Part shown: piece by piece, positions 1 to 10,127 of the stretch
Layout of the letters: the number at the start of each line of letters is the position of its first letter
Position numbering within the stretch: position 1 is the first letter of the stretch
Assembly (NCBI RefSeq): GCF_004799145.2
Contig: NW_021637179.1
Coordinates: 186,001 to 250,000, forward strand
DNA: 64,000 bases
Direction of reading: 5' to 3'
Source: Neltuma alba
Lineage: Eukaryota; Streptophyta; Magnoliopsida; Fabales; Fabaceae
Notes under the pieces: generated by a model
Seen by the model: only the letters and a program-made list of their open reading frames with translations
What the model was told of the DNA's origin: nothing
Database searches by the model: none
Translations under genes and position numbers: made by a program

Positions 1-168
1 GAAGCGAAAGCAACCAACCATTTTTCCACTGGTAAACACTATTTCAAAAATTTAATACCTCCACTGCAATTACCATGAAACATGGCAGATGAAGAGATAA
101 TAAGGATCTGGATGGCTAATTTCCTGCTTTTATTTCATTTAGGTTGGATGTTGGAGAAGGCAAAAAAT
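1..168 (+). pseudogene. IQM calmodulin-binding protein fragment (copy 1, window edge)
   Basis: Remnant of a plant IQM-family gene (IQ-motif calmodulin-binding proteins). Bases 1-31 encode the end of an exon reading SESNQPFFHW before a GT donor, matching the IQM block that ends PFFYW. After a short intron, the acceptor at 142 opens the next exon (LDVGEGK, 143-163). The IQM sequence then stops abruptly and continues as the 5' intron of the membrane-protein family, as seen again near 48,630. This is therefore a recombination junction, not a gene. The same exons occur at 24,531-24,819, 36,866-37,150 and 60,330-60,880. The IQ motif itself lies upstream in the family and is absent here. IQM identity rests on recognition of the conserved block. 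Confidence 0.75.
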
Positions 169-1123
169 AATTCATTAGTGTTTAGTTTACTTTTATTTCC
201 AATCAGATGTTTCTAATTTATTTTGCTTGAATTGAACCCTTTAATCTATGTTATAAGCATCAATCCCTGAGTTAAATATATCATTTTAATGTTGTTAATT
301 TTAATTTATAGAATTTCATTCATTTTATGAAATTTATATGATTTATTTAACAGCGTTTTAGTATAATTGGTATATCTCTATAAATTAAAATTAACAAATT
401 AAATAATAAGGGTATAATTTTTGTTAAAAAAAAGTTATAAAAACTGATTTAAAATTAAGATATAAGTGGTGTGGTGGACTAATTCTCTTTCGTTTTCTTT
501 TTGTAAACTTTAGGCATCAGATGCCTAGTAATGAGAGATCGTGTATATCACCAGCCCAGGATTTGAAAATTTGTGGGAAGTGTGTCAGCAATAACTGGCT
601 TGGTCTGCTTTGGTCTCAGCTCCACCTACAAAATCTCATTTGGAAAGTTTGGCACTGGCGGTCTCCTTGTTTATCTATGCCTCGGTTTAATCATATGGTG
701 CCTCATCTTGTGGGGCAACAGAATTCGAGTTTCACATAAATTCCAAGGCCCTGTGGCAGCTCTATCCTTGTTTGCCACACAACTTTTCAAAATCAACTGA
801 ATCCTCTCACCCACTGCTCAGAATCCGTAGTACAGGGGGTTGGTTCCATCAGTCCAAGTGACTATCTTCACGTTGATGTTCGTCCTTGAAACGCAGCTGT
901 AATACAAATTGGCGATTATGAAGACGGCAATGAGGTCTTAGCAGAGTTTTGCAGCAAAATATTCAAGCAATTGAACCTCTTACTACTTGAACTAACATGT
1001 ATTATATCCTTGTGTATTTTTCTTTCTTTTTGAAGTGGCAAGATTCCCCAGGGATGGCAGAACTTTCAGGGCAAAGCCTATTATTACGGTGGGCAAGGGC
1101 AAGCACAAAAGCAGCTAAGGTAT
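169..1123 (+). pseudogene. six-TM family copy P1, fused in frame to an IQM exon
   Basis: Degenerate copy of the window's membrane-protein family. The 5' intron ends at the acceptor at 513. The ATG at 531 (homologous to the start of the intact copies) meets a stop after eleven codons, because one C is missing where intact copies read CAGCCCCAG. The downstream frame (from about 573, GSVSAITGL, FGLSSTYK) gives membrane segments 1 and 2, then about 170 bp are deleted after PVAAL and the frame ends at KIN-stop. Exon 3 (about 1,035-1,123) begins WQDSPGM like the family tail but continues in frame as RWARASTKAAK, an IQM sequence, and ends at AAG|GTATTC, an IQM exon boundary. The following IQM intron start runs directly into copy P2. 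Confidence 0.8.
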
Positions 1124-1164
1124 TCAATCTTCTAAATCTAATAAATTCAATTTTCTATAAATTA

Positions 1165-2367
1165 CTTTGGTCTCGGCTCCACCTACAAAATCTCATTTGG
1201 AAAGTGGGGTTTATTTATCAGTCGGTTTAATCATGTGGTGCCTTATATTGTGGGGCAAGAGAATTCGAGTTTCAGAGAAATTCCAATGTCATGTGGCCAC
1301 TCTAATTTTTATTGTGATCTCCGCCCTGCACGACAAACTTGTGCCTGGAAAATCAGATGCACTGAGCATCATCTCGTATGGTTGGTTTGCGTTGATGTCA
1401 CTGTCCATGTCAAGGAAATTTGAGCTCGGATTGGAAACCGGCTTCTCCAGTTTTTTCCTCTCATTATTTGTCACACAACTTTTCAAAACCACCCGGAACC
1501 TCTTACCGATTGCGTTCGTTTTCTGCTTGGTCATCTTTGTTCTTCGCCGCAACTCAGAATCCGGAGTGCGGTTTGGTTCCATCGGTCCAAATGGATATCA
1601 TCACGTTGAAGTTGGTCCTCCAAATGCAGCTGTAATAGAAATTGGCGATGAAGACACCGACAAGGAGGTCTTAATTGACTTTTTTGCGGCAAACTATTCA
1701 CGCAATTGAACCTGTTACTTGAACTAACATGCATGCATTTTATCCTTATGGATTTTGTTTTTTTCAGAGCCAAGATTCGCCAGGGATGGAAGAAGTTTCA
1801 GGGCACAGCTTGTTATCTAGGAACAATCAGGAAAATAACCAAGAGGAGCCTTCTCAAGCTGTAAGTGACCAAAACGGAATATAAGTATTCAGTTTAATTA
1901 CTGATATAGTACTTCTCTAGTCTCCAGGTAAATGACTGAACAATGTTTTATGACTTTCATACAGACGCATTATTCCCCAGACAACATTGAGGAAGTCTCA
2001 GAAGGAAGCATTATGAGTCTGGGACAATGAGCAAAACAACGAAGAAGAGGAAGATCGTCCGTCTTTCCCAGCTGTAGGTGATGAAATCCAATACTAATGT
2101 TTATTTGGTTGATTGGATTTTTCCGTCGTGTGTTAATGGTTTTCATTTTTTGCAGGAATCCTCGGACCAAGATCATGTTTCATCAGGAAACAACACCGTC
2201 ACGGTTCAACACAACTGGATGCACAGATCTCCCGAATTAATTTCTGATTGGGGTAATTGGAACAAGGATGGTGTTATGTGCAGGAGAAGGAGGAGGATGA
2301 CCACTGGAATTCAAGCATTCAAGCTGCGTTGGAGACACACTCGGGCGGTGGCACTGGCAGGTGGCCC

Positions 2368-2416
<49 letters not shown>

Positions 2417-2457
2417 ATCCCCAGCTTCGGGTTAGGTATTGCAAGGTAGTGAAATAG
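1165..2457 (+). pseudogene. six-TM family copy P2
   Basis: Second degenerate copy, starting inside exon 2 at TTTGGTCTCGGC, so it lacks an ATG and segment 1. It also has a short deletion before LSVGLIMWCL. The frame at 1,167-1,709 keeps KSDALSIISYG, MSRKFELG and the last membrane segment. The donor used in the intact copies (CAG|GTGAGT) reads GCGGTTTGG here, so the frame runs on into FGSIGPNGY... and stops at 1,709. Tail exons follow: 1,768-1,860 (SQDSPGMEEVSG), about 1,965-2,073 (THYSPDN..., ended by an in-frame TGA from a 1-nt shift), and from 2,159 (ESSDQDHVSSGNN). The last exon region runs into a CT microsatellite. It belongs to the subgroup with TQLFK, not EELLK, after segment 5. Confidence 0.8.
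2368..2414 (+). repeat. (CT)n microsatellite
   Basis: Uninterrupted run of CT dinucleotides at the end of copy P2. It makes artificial Ser-Leu reading frames and is not evidence of coding. Confidence 0.95.
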
Positions 2458-2599
2458 ACTGATACTACTTTGGTCAAGAAGGTTGGCCCACTTTGTTGGT
2501 GATACCTCTATGCTCCTATCACAAAGCTTAACTTTTGATCATTGATTTTTCTGACTAACGCAGCACAAAGCTCAATGACTAACATCCCGTTAAATGCTA

Positions 2600-2870
2600 C
2601 TCCTCCAATTCTTAATATAAGACCTAATTATTAAATTAATTTTAATTTTAAATATAAGATCTATTTTTTATATTTATCAATTTTTCTTAGATTAATTCTG
2701 TGAATACTTCATCAACCATAATCAAGTAAGTGAGAGAAGAAGAATATTAAGAATGATGATGATAGTGTTTTAAAAAAAATATGTCATATTTCTTATAATT
2801 AACTAACTTACCTAACTTCCTTAATTTAATCAAATTAGTTAAATAGATCTTATATTAAGGATCGGAGGAG
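2600..2870. mobile_element. Stowaway-like MITE
   Basis: Inverted termini: CTCCTCCAATTCTTAATATA at the left and the complementary ...TATTAAGGATCGGAGGAG at the right, flanked by TA. The interior is AT-rich and non-coding. The same family recurs at 3,660, 9,741, 39,617, 51,478 and elsewhere. Confidence 0.75.
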
Positions 2871-3225
2871 TAATTGGCTACATGTTAATTCTTGTTTTTT
2901 TTTTTTTTCCCCGTTCAAGGTGAACATTTTGTGTGTCCCAAATTTCTTATGTTTAAAACATGTCGATATCTTTAAACATATGAATAAGTTATCATTTTGT
3001 ATTTTTCACTTCGTTTAAATAAACACATCTAAAAAATTTAATCTTAGAATACTCCAATGATACAAACCTAAGTAAAGACGACTAATTTCTCAATCATTTT
3101 TATTGGGATAATATTTAAAATTTTGAAGACAATATGCATCAAATATTATTATATATTAAACAATAACAACGGAAGTTTAATTTTTCCCAATATGAATTAA
3201 AGAAAGATTGACATTCAATTTGAAA
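2871..3225. other. AT-rich 3' flank, no gene seen
   Basis: Resembles the flank downstream of the intact genes (compare 10,600-11,050). It has a T homopolymer near 2,897-2,909 and no coding signal. Confidence 0.5.
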
Positions 3226-3600
3226 TAGTGACGTGAATCCTCGGAATCAGTTGTAGAAGTTTCTGTCTTTTTGAAGAGAATAAAATTTTGGTAGTGAGAT
3301 CAGAGGAAGGAACGAAATAGTGAATCTTCAAAATGAAAGCTTTTCACTGGATGGACTCTTAACCCATAACTCGGACCATTATCTTCATCTTCAAATGAAG
3401 AAGACATGAAAGGGGCATCACCAGTTGTGCAGCAAATTTCTTGGATGCAATACACCGGTGACTTCCATCTGGGGAAACAAAATCGAACTTCAACTAATGA
3501 GGAGACTGAGAAACTAACGTCAGATTTCAGATCTTCAACTATATATCAGTTTGCTTTCACGTGGTATCCACAGATGGCGGAAGAAAAAGATATAGTATAG
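3226..3600 (-). pseudogene. unknown duplicated fragment (partial copy)
   Basis: Diverged, shortened copy of the block at 14,345-14,660 and 45,185-45,480: the stretches reading AATAGTGAATCTTCAAAATG and GGACCATTATCTTCATCTTC match. The function is unknown. A plus-strand frame at 3,406-3,600 exists but is not conserved in the other copies, so I do not call it a gene. Minus orientation is assumed from the adjacent exon-like sequence in the fuller copies. Confidence 0.4.
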
Positions 3601-3659
3601 GCTTTGGTTTGTCTCTTTTATTCTTATCTTAATTTCTTAAAAGTTCCCGATAAATAGTA

Positions 3660-3929
3660 CTCCTCCGGTTCTTAATATAAGATCCATTTAACTAATTTGA
3701 TTAGATTAAGGAAGTTAGGTAAGTTAGTTAATTATAAGAAATGTGATACATTTTTTCTAAAACACCATAATCATCTTTTTTAATACCTCTTTACCTTCTT
3801 CTACTTGGTTATGGTTGAAGAGTATCCATAGGGGTAATTTAGAGAAAATTGATGAAGATAAGAAATGGGTCCTATATTTAGGATCAAAACCAACTCAACA
3901 ATTGGGTCCTATATTAAGGACCGGAGGAG
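3660..3929. mobile_element. Stowaway-like MITE
   Basis: Termini CTCCTCCGGTTCTTAATATA and ...TATTAAGGACCGGAGGAG are near-perfect inverted repeats within TA flanks. The interior also folds back (AATTTGATTAGATTAAGG near the left end). Confidence 0.8.
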
Positions 3930-3934
3930 TAATA

Positions 3935-4942
3935 TTTTTTGTTTTATTTGTTGTTGATAACATAGTTAGATTTTTGTTGTCTGCGTTGTTTAACGCTCAA
4001 TTCATAAAATTGGGATAAAAACAAGTTAGGTTGACCTCCACTTGGAGTGAGCACAAATAGAGAAGGCCCTCGGTGGCAAAATCAGAAGTTACGAATGGGC
4101 TTAAACCCCAATGCTCCAACCACAACTGCAACTCCATTATAAAAAAAAAGAAAAAAGAAAAAACCCACACACACACACACACCCAAAGGGCAAAGACCTA
4201 AACGCCTTCTTCTGGATCGGCACACGCGGGTTCCGATCTATTGTATTTTTAACCCGTTCTACCCAATTTATTATTACAACCCAACGAACAAGACAATGAG
4301 AAGAAAGCCATGCATGCCTAAGAGACGTGGGGAATCAAAGTGAAGTGAGTCTCATTTTAGCTAATGTGATGAGCATAGGTCCAAGGGAAGAGTCCAATTT
4401 CAAAAGACTAGTCTATTAGGAGGGAGAGACTCTTGAGCTTATAAACCCTATAATACTTATGAGATTCTCCAATATGGGATTCATAACAAAGCACCCCTCT
4501 TGAGAGCCGATGTCCTTGACGGTTCCACTTTACAGTACTTCACTTGGTCTTCTTATCGGTTAGAATCCTCCGCATGTAGCCCTTTCTGATTGGCTGACTC
4601 TTAATAAAAACACCAATGTGATGAGCACAAGCCCAAAAGGAGAGCCCAATCTCAAAAGACTAGCCTATTAGTAGAAAGAGCTTCTTGAACTTATAAAGCC
4701 CACAACACTTGTGAGATTCCCCAATATAGGACTCATAACAACTAGTCAGCCTATTTTATGTTACACAGAGTTTTTAAAAATAATTAAAACTAAGTTCATC
4801 TAATTGAAATTACATAATTTAAAGAAAATACAAACCCTCTACTTACATGGATTTTGTATATGATATTATACAGCATGTTAAGACAGTAGTCTTAAGTTCC
4901 AAGCATTTGCTTAAAGATTCAGATTTTTTAAAGTGCACATTC
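3935..4942. other. unit upstream module (unit I)
   Basis: Non-coding module starting TTTATTTGTTGTTGATAACA, followed by TTGGAGTGAGCACAAATAGA, a CA microsatellite (about 4,170-4,183), CTTCTGGATCGGCACACGCG and CAACCCAACGAACAAGA. The same order occurs at 38,190-39,500 and 61,840-62,815, each upstream of a family gene, so it marks the start of each duplication unit. A sequence with GAGCCCAATCTCAAAAGACT at 4,350-4,745 is present only here and looks like two related copies (about 4,365-4,500 and 4,617-4,740). No ORF is credible. Confidence 0.6.
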
Positions 4943-6722
4943 CACTACAAAAAAATAGCTGATTAGCGACAAAATTTGTGACAGAAAGAAATTCCGTTGC
5001 TAATTTCCGATAGAATTTTTGACGGAAACAAATTGCGTTATTAATTTCTGACGGAATTGCGACAGAAATTCCGTGGCTAATTTTTTTGACGAATTAGCGA
5101 CGAATTTTTTTTGTTGCTAATATTAGTGATGGATTAGCAACAGAATTTCTATCCGTCACTAAATTCCGTCACTAATCCGTCAGAAAATTCGTCAGTAAAT
5201 ATTTAGCGACGGAATTTTTTCCGTCAGAAATTTCCGTTGTTAATTCCATCGCTAAATTGTTAGTCACAGAAGTTTTTGTCACTAATTTCATCGCTAATTC
5301 TATTCCATCACTAATTTTAAATTTTGTTATTTTAAATTATAATCTTACAAAAATTATATAATAACAATTAAGAATATAATGATTTAAAAATATTTTTAAT
5401 TATAAAATAAATTGATATACTTGTGGAGTTGGGATTAATGAAGATATCGTCATCATTCATGTCATCATTATGTATATACTAAAAATAGAAAGACAATTTC
5501 TCAGAAAACTTATTTATATTTTGTTAAAATAAATTCCTCTTGATTATTAATAATAATTAAAAAATATAATAAGAATATTAATAACTTTTTTATGCAAACT
5601 GATATAAGAAAAAAATAATTTTATCATATGTAAAATATATTGAAATATATAATATATTATAGAAATTCAAAACGATTTAATAAATTTATATGAATGCAAA
5701 TTAATATTGAAGTGAATTTTGAATTTTAATCATTAAACAATAAAATTTAATCACAATATAATTAATACCCATTATATAGATTGATTTTAGTCTTTAATAC
5801 AAAAACAAATGGTATATACAAAGAATTTTAAGAAAATAAATTACATAGGATATATATACAAGTAGGAGAATACTGTTTATCATAATCTATTCAAATTATT
5901 TAATTTTTTTATATAGAATAATTTATTATATTTTATTATAGTAGTTATTTTTTGAATAACAAGATTTTTTGACTAATTGTAAATGATTTTATTCAAATAT
6001 ATAAAACACACATAGATAATATATATAATGTAATATAATACATATATCATTAAATTGTATATCTTATCAATGTTAATTAAAAAATAAATTTAAAAAATAT
6101 TTATAAAAAAATTATTTATGATTTAAAATTCAAAATTAGTGTCGTTAGAAATTAAAATTTTATTAAAAATATTTTTTTAAAATAAAACCTTATAAAACAA
6201 ATATTTAAAAATTATTTTTCCATTAAAATAGTTATGATTAAAATTATTATATAGTATATTTTTAGTTTTTAATAATATATATGTATATATAATTGTTTGT
6301 GTAAAATAATATTATATATATTTAATTTTATATAATAAGTCAACAAGTTCATTGCAGCTCAATTGGTAAAGCCGCATGCACGCACAGAGAAGGTCCTGGG
6401 TTTGAGCGGCAGCGCACGTGGTAGACAAAGGTCAGGCGCTAGCACACATGGAGCTAGTTCCTAGTGATGATATGACAATTGATAGAGGTGCCACATGGCA
6501 TTTTATTTTATTTTTTGAAAAATCGGGTTAGCAAAGGAAAAATTCCGTCACTAATTTGTGACGAAAATTTCTGTTAAGAATTAGTGACGGATTAGCGACG
6601 GGAAATTTCTGTCAGTAATTAACGACAAAAATTTCTGTCGCTAATCAATTAGCAACAAAGGAATTAGTGACGGAATAAATTCCGTCGCTAATTCTGTTGC
6701 TAAAAGCATTTTTTTTGTAGTG
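4943..6722. mobile_element. non-autonomous CACTA (En/Spm-type) transposon
   Basis: The left end is CACTACAAAAAAATAGC and the right end is GCATTTTTTTTGTAGTG, the hallmark CACTA termini. Both ends carry subterminal arrays of a short motif around ATTAGCGACGGAATT in both orientations (4,955-5,320 and 6,525-6,705). The interior is very AT-rich and encodes no transposase, so the 1,780-bp element is a deletion derivative. The sister units have an uninterrupted version of the site near 39,500 and 62,815 (GCACACATTCTACC...), confirming an insertion. The 3-bp flanks are TTC and TTT, so the target duplication is imperfect or has mutated. Confidence 0.93.
6345..6490 (+). mobile_element. tRNA-derived SINE-like sequence inside the CACTA element
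   Basis: GCAGCTCAATTGGTAAAG resembles a pol III A box and GGTCCTGGGTTTGAGC a B box, spaced as in tRNA-derived SINE heads. This is the only GC-balanced patch in the element interior. No poly(A) tail or target duplication is clear, so it may be a fragment or carried sequence. Confidence 0.45.
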
Positions 6723-6954
6723 TTTTATCATTTTTTTTAGAAAAATAATTAATTCGCAAAACTGCTTCATTATGAACATCTCTAACCCAATCAAAGTGGC
6801 TTGGGAAGCAAGTATTACTTTTACATGTCCAATGTTCTGTATATTAATTACTTAGAGAAGTCACCATTACCTTGTTAAAAATATGTACTGATCCTAATCT
6901 CTAACATACCTAAATTAATGTTATAATTTTATTTACTTGCATGTAATATTATAT
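6723..6954 (+). promoter_or_regulatory. proximal upstream region of intact gene 1
   Basis: Conserved with 39,520-39,616 and 39,880-40,000 in unit II and 62,830-63,029 in unit III: TTAATTCGCAAAACTGCTTC, GGCTTGGGAAGCAAGTATTA, CACCTTGTTAAAA. The sister units carry extra MITEs between this block and the gene. I see no strong TATA box. Promoter function is inferred from position and conservation. Confidence 0.45.
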
Positions 6955-7190
6955 TGTATTGCACGGCTCGCTGTTTTGCTTTCGGCGCCTTTTGCTGCCA
7001 GAGTCACAGAGTGATTCCTTTCCCACTTCCCTATCGCAGTGTCTCTCATGTGCGGAAGTGGTAACTTGGACGCATTATTGATTGAAGCTAAGGAAAAAAC
7101 CGTGTGAATCCACAGCCCTAATTCTGGTGGTTAGTCATTAGTGTGGGAGGCGATTTAGCTGGGCAGTGTAGGAGGCGCCACTTGATTGAG
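6955..7190 (+). other. 5' untranslated exon 1 of intact gene 1
   Basis: Starts around GCACGGCTCGCTG and ends at GATTGAG|GTTAGTG, a plausible donor. It is conserved at 40,225-40,450 and 63,295-63,515 but contains stops and frame differences between copies, so it is called untranslated. It has short upstream ATGs. The following intron (7,191-7,418) has a CTT microsatellite near 7,219 and ends TAACTTTAG. The transcription start is not determined. Confidence 0.6.
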
Positions 7191-7447
7191 GTTAGTGTGT
7201 CTCTCTGATGATTACTTCCTTCTTCTTCTTCTTCTTCTTTTTGCTGCCTTGGCCTGTAACAGAAATCTTAGTACTACGATCTCTGACATCCTCTACTGCT
7301 GGAAATTGAATCCTTGTGTGTCAGGAATTAGACGCATTTGATCTTTTTGCCATTTTTTACTCTGTGTCATGGTTTAGCTGAGCAAAGTCTGTCTTTTTTT
7401 TTTTTTTAATAACTTTAGGCTGTTTCTGACATCGGGGAAAGAACAGA

Positions 7448-10127
7448 ATGAGCGATCTGCAGCCCTGGGCTTGGGCATCTGTGGGACATGTTTCAGCCGG
7501 AGGTGGCCTGGTTTCCTTTCTTTTCAGTTCGACCTACAAAATGTCATTTGGAAAGTGGGGTTGTGGCGGTCTCCTTGCTTATCTGTTCGTCGGTTTAGTT
7601 ATGTGGTGCCTTGTCTTCCTTGTCAAGAGCATCCGGGTTCCAGAGAATTACCGAGATCGTGTGTTAGCTACAACTTCTGTTGTGATCTGTGTGATCTCTG
7701 TTCTACTCGACAAATCTTTAGCTGGAAAATCAGATGCATTGAGCATCATCTCGTATGGTTTATTCGCCTTGATGTCGTTGTCCGTGTCAAGGAGGTCTGA
7801 GCTTGGATTCGAGACAGGGTTCTCGACTTTTTTCCTGACATTTTTCGTTGAAGAACTTCTCAAAATCAGGTGGATCTTCTTATTACCGATAGCATTATTA
7901 GTTCTCCTCTGGGTCTGGGTCATCCCCATCCTCCGCCACAACAACTCAGAATCCGGAGTTCAGGTGAGTTCCATCAGTGCATATGCTCTTATCACGGTGA
8001 ATTGTTGTTGACGATGAAAACACCAATGTGGAGGTCTTAATTGAGTTTTGCAGCAAAATATTCAAGCGATTGAGGCTGTTAATTGCATTTATTTTATGCT
8101 TGTGGATTTTGTCTTTTGCAGAGCCAAGATTCCCAAGTTTCAGAGCAAAGCCTGTCATCTGCGAACAGTCAGCAAGGTTATGACCAAGATGAGCCTCCTC
8201 AAGATGTAAGTGATCGCCAAAACGGAATATAGATGTTTAGTATTTGGATATAATGCTCTAGTCTCCTATTAAATGACTCCACTTATTATCGCTTTCATAC
8301 TGATGCATCTTTCTCTTATTTAGGACCATCAGCAAGATAACGGAGATGAGGAAAGCCCACTTCTTCCACATGTAAGTGACCAAATCCAATATAAATATTC
8401 ATTTTATTGATATGAGTACTGCTCTAGTCTCCCATGCGGCTCACACCGTCAGTGAGAGCCAAGGGGTTCTAACGCCTCTCTCTCTAATGCCCCTTAACAC
8501 GCCCCAACTTCCCAAATGCTAACTTCCAAAATGATTTTCTCTCCTCTCCTCTTATCATTAAATTCTATGTAAAATGAGTGACATTTTGATATCTTATGGG
8601 CAAAAAGTAGTGCAGTTTTAAATTTTTTATGATTTTTTGGCAAGAGGATTATAGGAAAGAGATATAGAAAGAGAGAGGAGGGAGGGAGACGCGAAGTAAC
8701 AAGAAAGGAAGAGGAAGTAGTTATTTCAACAAGGCATCAAATAATATTTCATTCACCAAAAGCCTCCTGCATAAGTTGCATGGTGGACGTATATTTATAG
8801 AAGCCACTTGCTTGCCAATGGCCCATGTGCCTTGATGGAACCATTACGACTCATGAGGCTGAGGGTTCTACCCTTGCAATGGCCTGTGTAAAGGAATTCT
8901 AGAGAGCTTTATGTGAATAGCATACAGCCATTTTTGGGACGATTAATATACTTCGTTTTCTCTCCTCTCCCCCACCGTTTCTCTTCTGCATTCCCTCTCT
9001 TTTCCAGTTTTCCTCTGCTTCTGTAACCCTCCCCTGGATTCTCCTCTGTTTGAATCAGTGGCAGTGTGTTACATGACATCTGTCTCCTATTAAATGACTG
9101 AACATGTTTTGTTACTTCCATGCAGACGCATCATTCCTCAGGGATGGGAGAAGTTTCAGATCAGGAAAGCACATCAGATAGGGGCACTGAGCAAAATGAC
9201 GAACAAGCAGAGGAACATCCTTCGTTTTTGGCAGCTGTAGGTTATCAAATCCAATAGTGGGGTTTATTTGGGTTATCACATACATGTTTCAGTACCGTGT
9301 TAATTGTTTCCGTTTTTCGCAGGGATCGCGGGACCAATATCATGTTCCATCAGGAAACAACCACGTCATAATCCAAATCAGGGGGACGCACCTCGGGCCA
9401 GCATTAAGGTACTCCTCTTAAACCCCCATATCATACACTGTTATGCTCAATATTAGTGTCGTGGCAATTATAATTGATCATAATAGAATTTGAATGGATC
9501 ATCAAACAAAGCCAAAGGAAACCCTATCACCACAAGCTAGCTGTTACTCAACAGAAACTCTGATTCAGATAGATGCAGTACTCAAGACAGATCCTATAGC
9601 TATTTCCTACCACAAGACTGTTGGATTGAAAGAAAGTAATACGGGGAGTGAATTTGATCTATTTCCTACCACAAGATTGTTTTGGATCGAAAGAAAGTAA
9701 TACGGGGAGTGAATTTGATGATGTTATTAATTATTAATAATACTCTTCTGGTTCTAAATATAAAGTCCTTATACTAATGTATACAAGGGTCTTATATTTA
9801 GAAGCAGAGGAGTATAAAAGAAGAAAAGAAGAAGAGTTTTTTAGAGCTATCTCGTCTGTTCTCTACTGTGATTTCATTAAACTGAGGATATGTTTTACAA
9901 GAATTTATACATTATATTTCTGACTTGTTATCAGTAGGAGTAGTTTGAGTAAAAGAAAAATTAGGTAACCGGAATAAGCATTGTATTGTTTGTTGTGCAG
10001 GCGGAGAAGGAGGTGGATGCCACCTGGAATTCCCAACATAACAAGCCGCGTTGGGGACACGCTTGGGCAATTGCAGCGCCTGGTGGCTCCCCACTCTTTT
10101 AATTTCCTTTTTTTTTTTTTTAAATAA
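7448..10127 (+). CDS. six-TM membrane protein with modular acidic tail, intact gene 1
   Basis: Unrecognised plant membrane protein; no function assigned. Proposed coding exons: 7,448-7,963; 8,122-8,205; 8,324-8,371; 9,126-9,236; 9,323-9,408; 10,001-10,127. All have GT-AG boundaries and total 323 codons plus stop. The ATG follows GAACAGA and begins MSDLQPW, aligned with MNLQPQVW in intact gene 2. Exon 2 (172 residues) carries about six hydrophobic segments; landmarks are SSTYKMSFGKWG, KSDALSIISYG, SVSRRSELGF and EELLKI. The tail exons give SQDSQVSEQSL, DHQQDNGDEESPLLPH, THHSSGMGEVSDQ and GSRDQYHVPSGNN, hydrophilic and acidic, then an Arg-rich end (RRRWMPPG). The last codons fall in a poly-T tract (NFLFFFFK), so the C-terminus is uncertain. 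AATAAAT near 10,425 is a candidate poly(A) signal. It has no lesion and is probably expressed. Confidence 0.7.
8460..8640. mobile_element. half-copy of a TIR MITE in intron 4
   Basis: Contains CCCAACTTCCCAAATG, AAAATGAGTGACATTTTGAT and TTTTTTATGATTTTTTGGC. The complete palindromic version is at 11,632-11,972, and another half-copy is at 41,735-41,876. The missing second arm suggests a shared deletion in the two intact genes. Confidence 0.55.
9741..9814. mobile_element. short Stowaway-like hairpin MITE
   Basis: TACTCTTCTGGTTCTAAATA pairs with TATTTAGAAGCAGAGGAGTA and the centre also folds back. It lies in the last intron of intact gene 1 and is absent from that intron at 12,990 and 42,835. 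Confidence 0.75.

Noticed and set aside
521..739. Open frame with an ATG overlapping family exon 2 in copy P1 (and the similar frame at 23,067-23,294)
   Set aside because: It is the shifted reading of the membrane exon; the hydrophobic frame conserved in all copies is the other one.
2078..2457. Ser-Leu repeat-containing frames
   Set aside because: The repeat is a CT microsatellite. Only the ESSDQDHVSSGNN part matches a family exon.
3997..4299. Frames with poly-Phe or THTHTH runs
   Set aside because: They come from A and CA microsatellites in the non-coding upstream module.
6345..6490. A functional tRNA gene
   Set aside because: Only A- and B-box-like stretches are present; no cloverleaf could be formed by eye. 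Better read as a SINE-like fragment.
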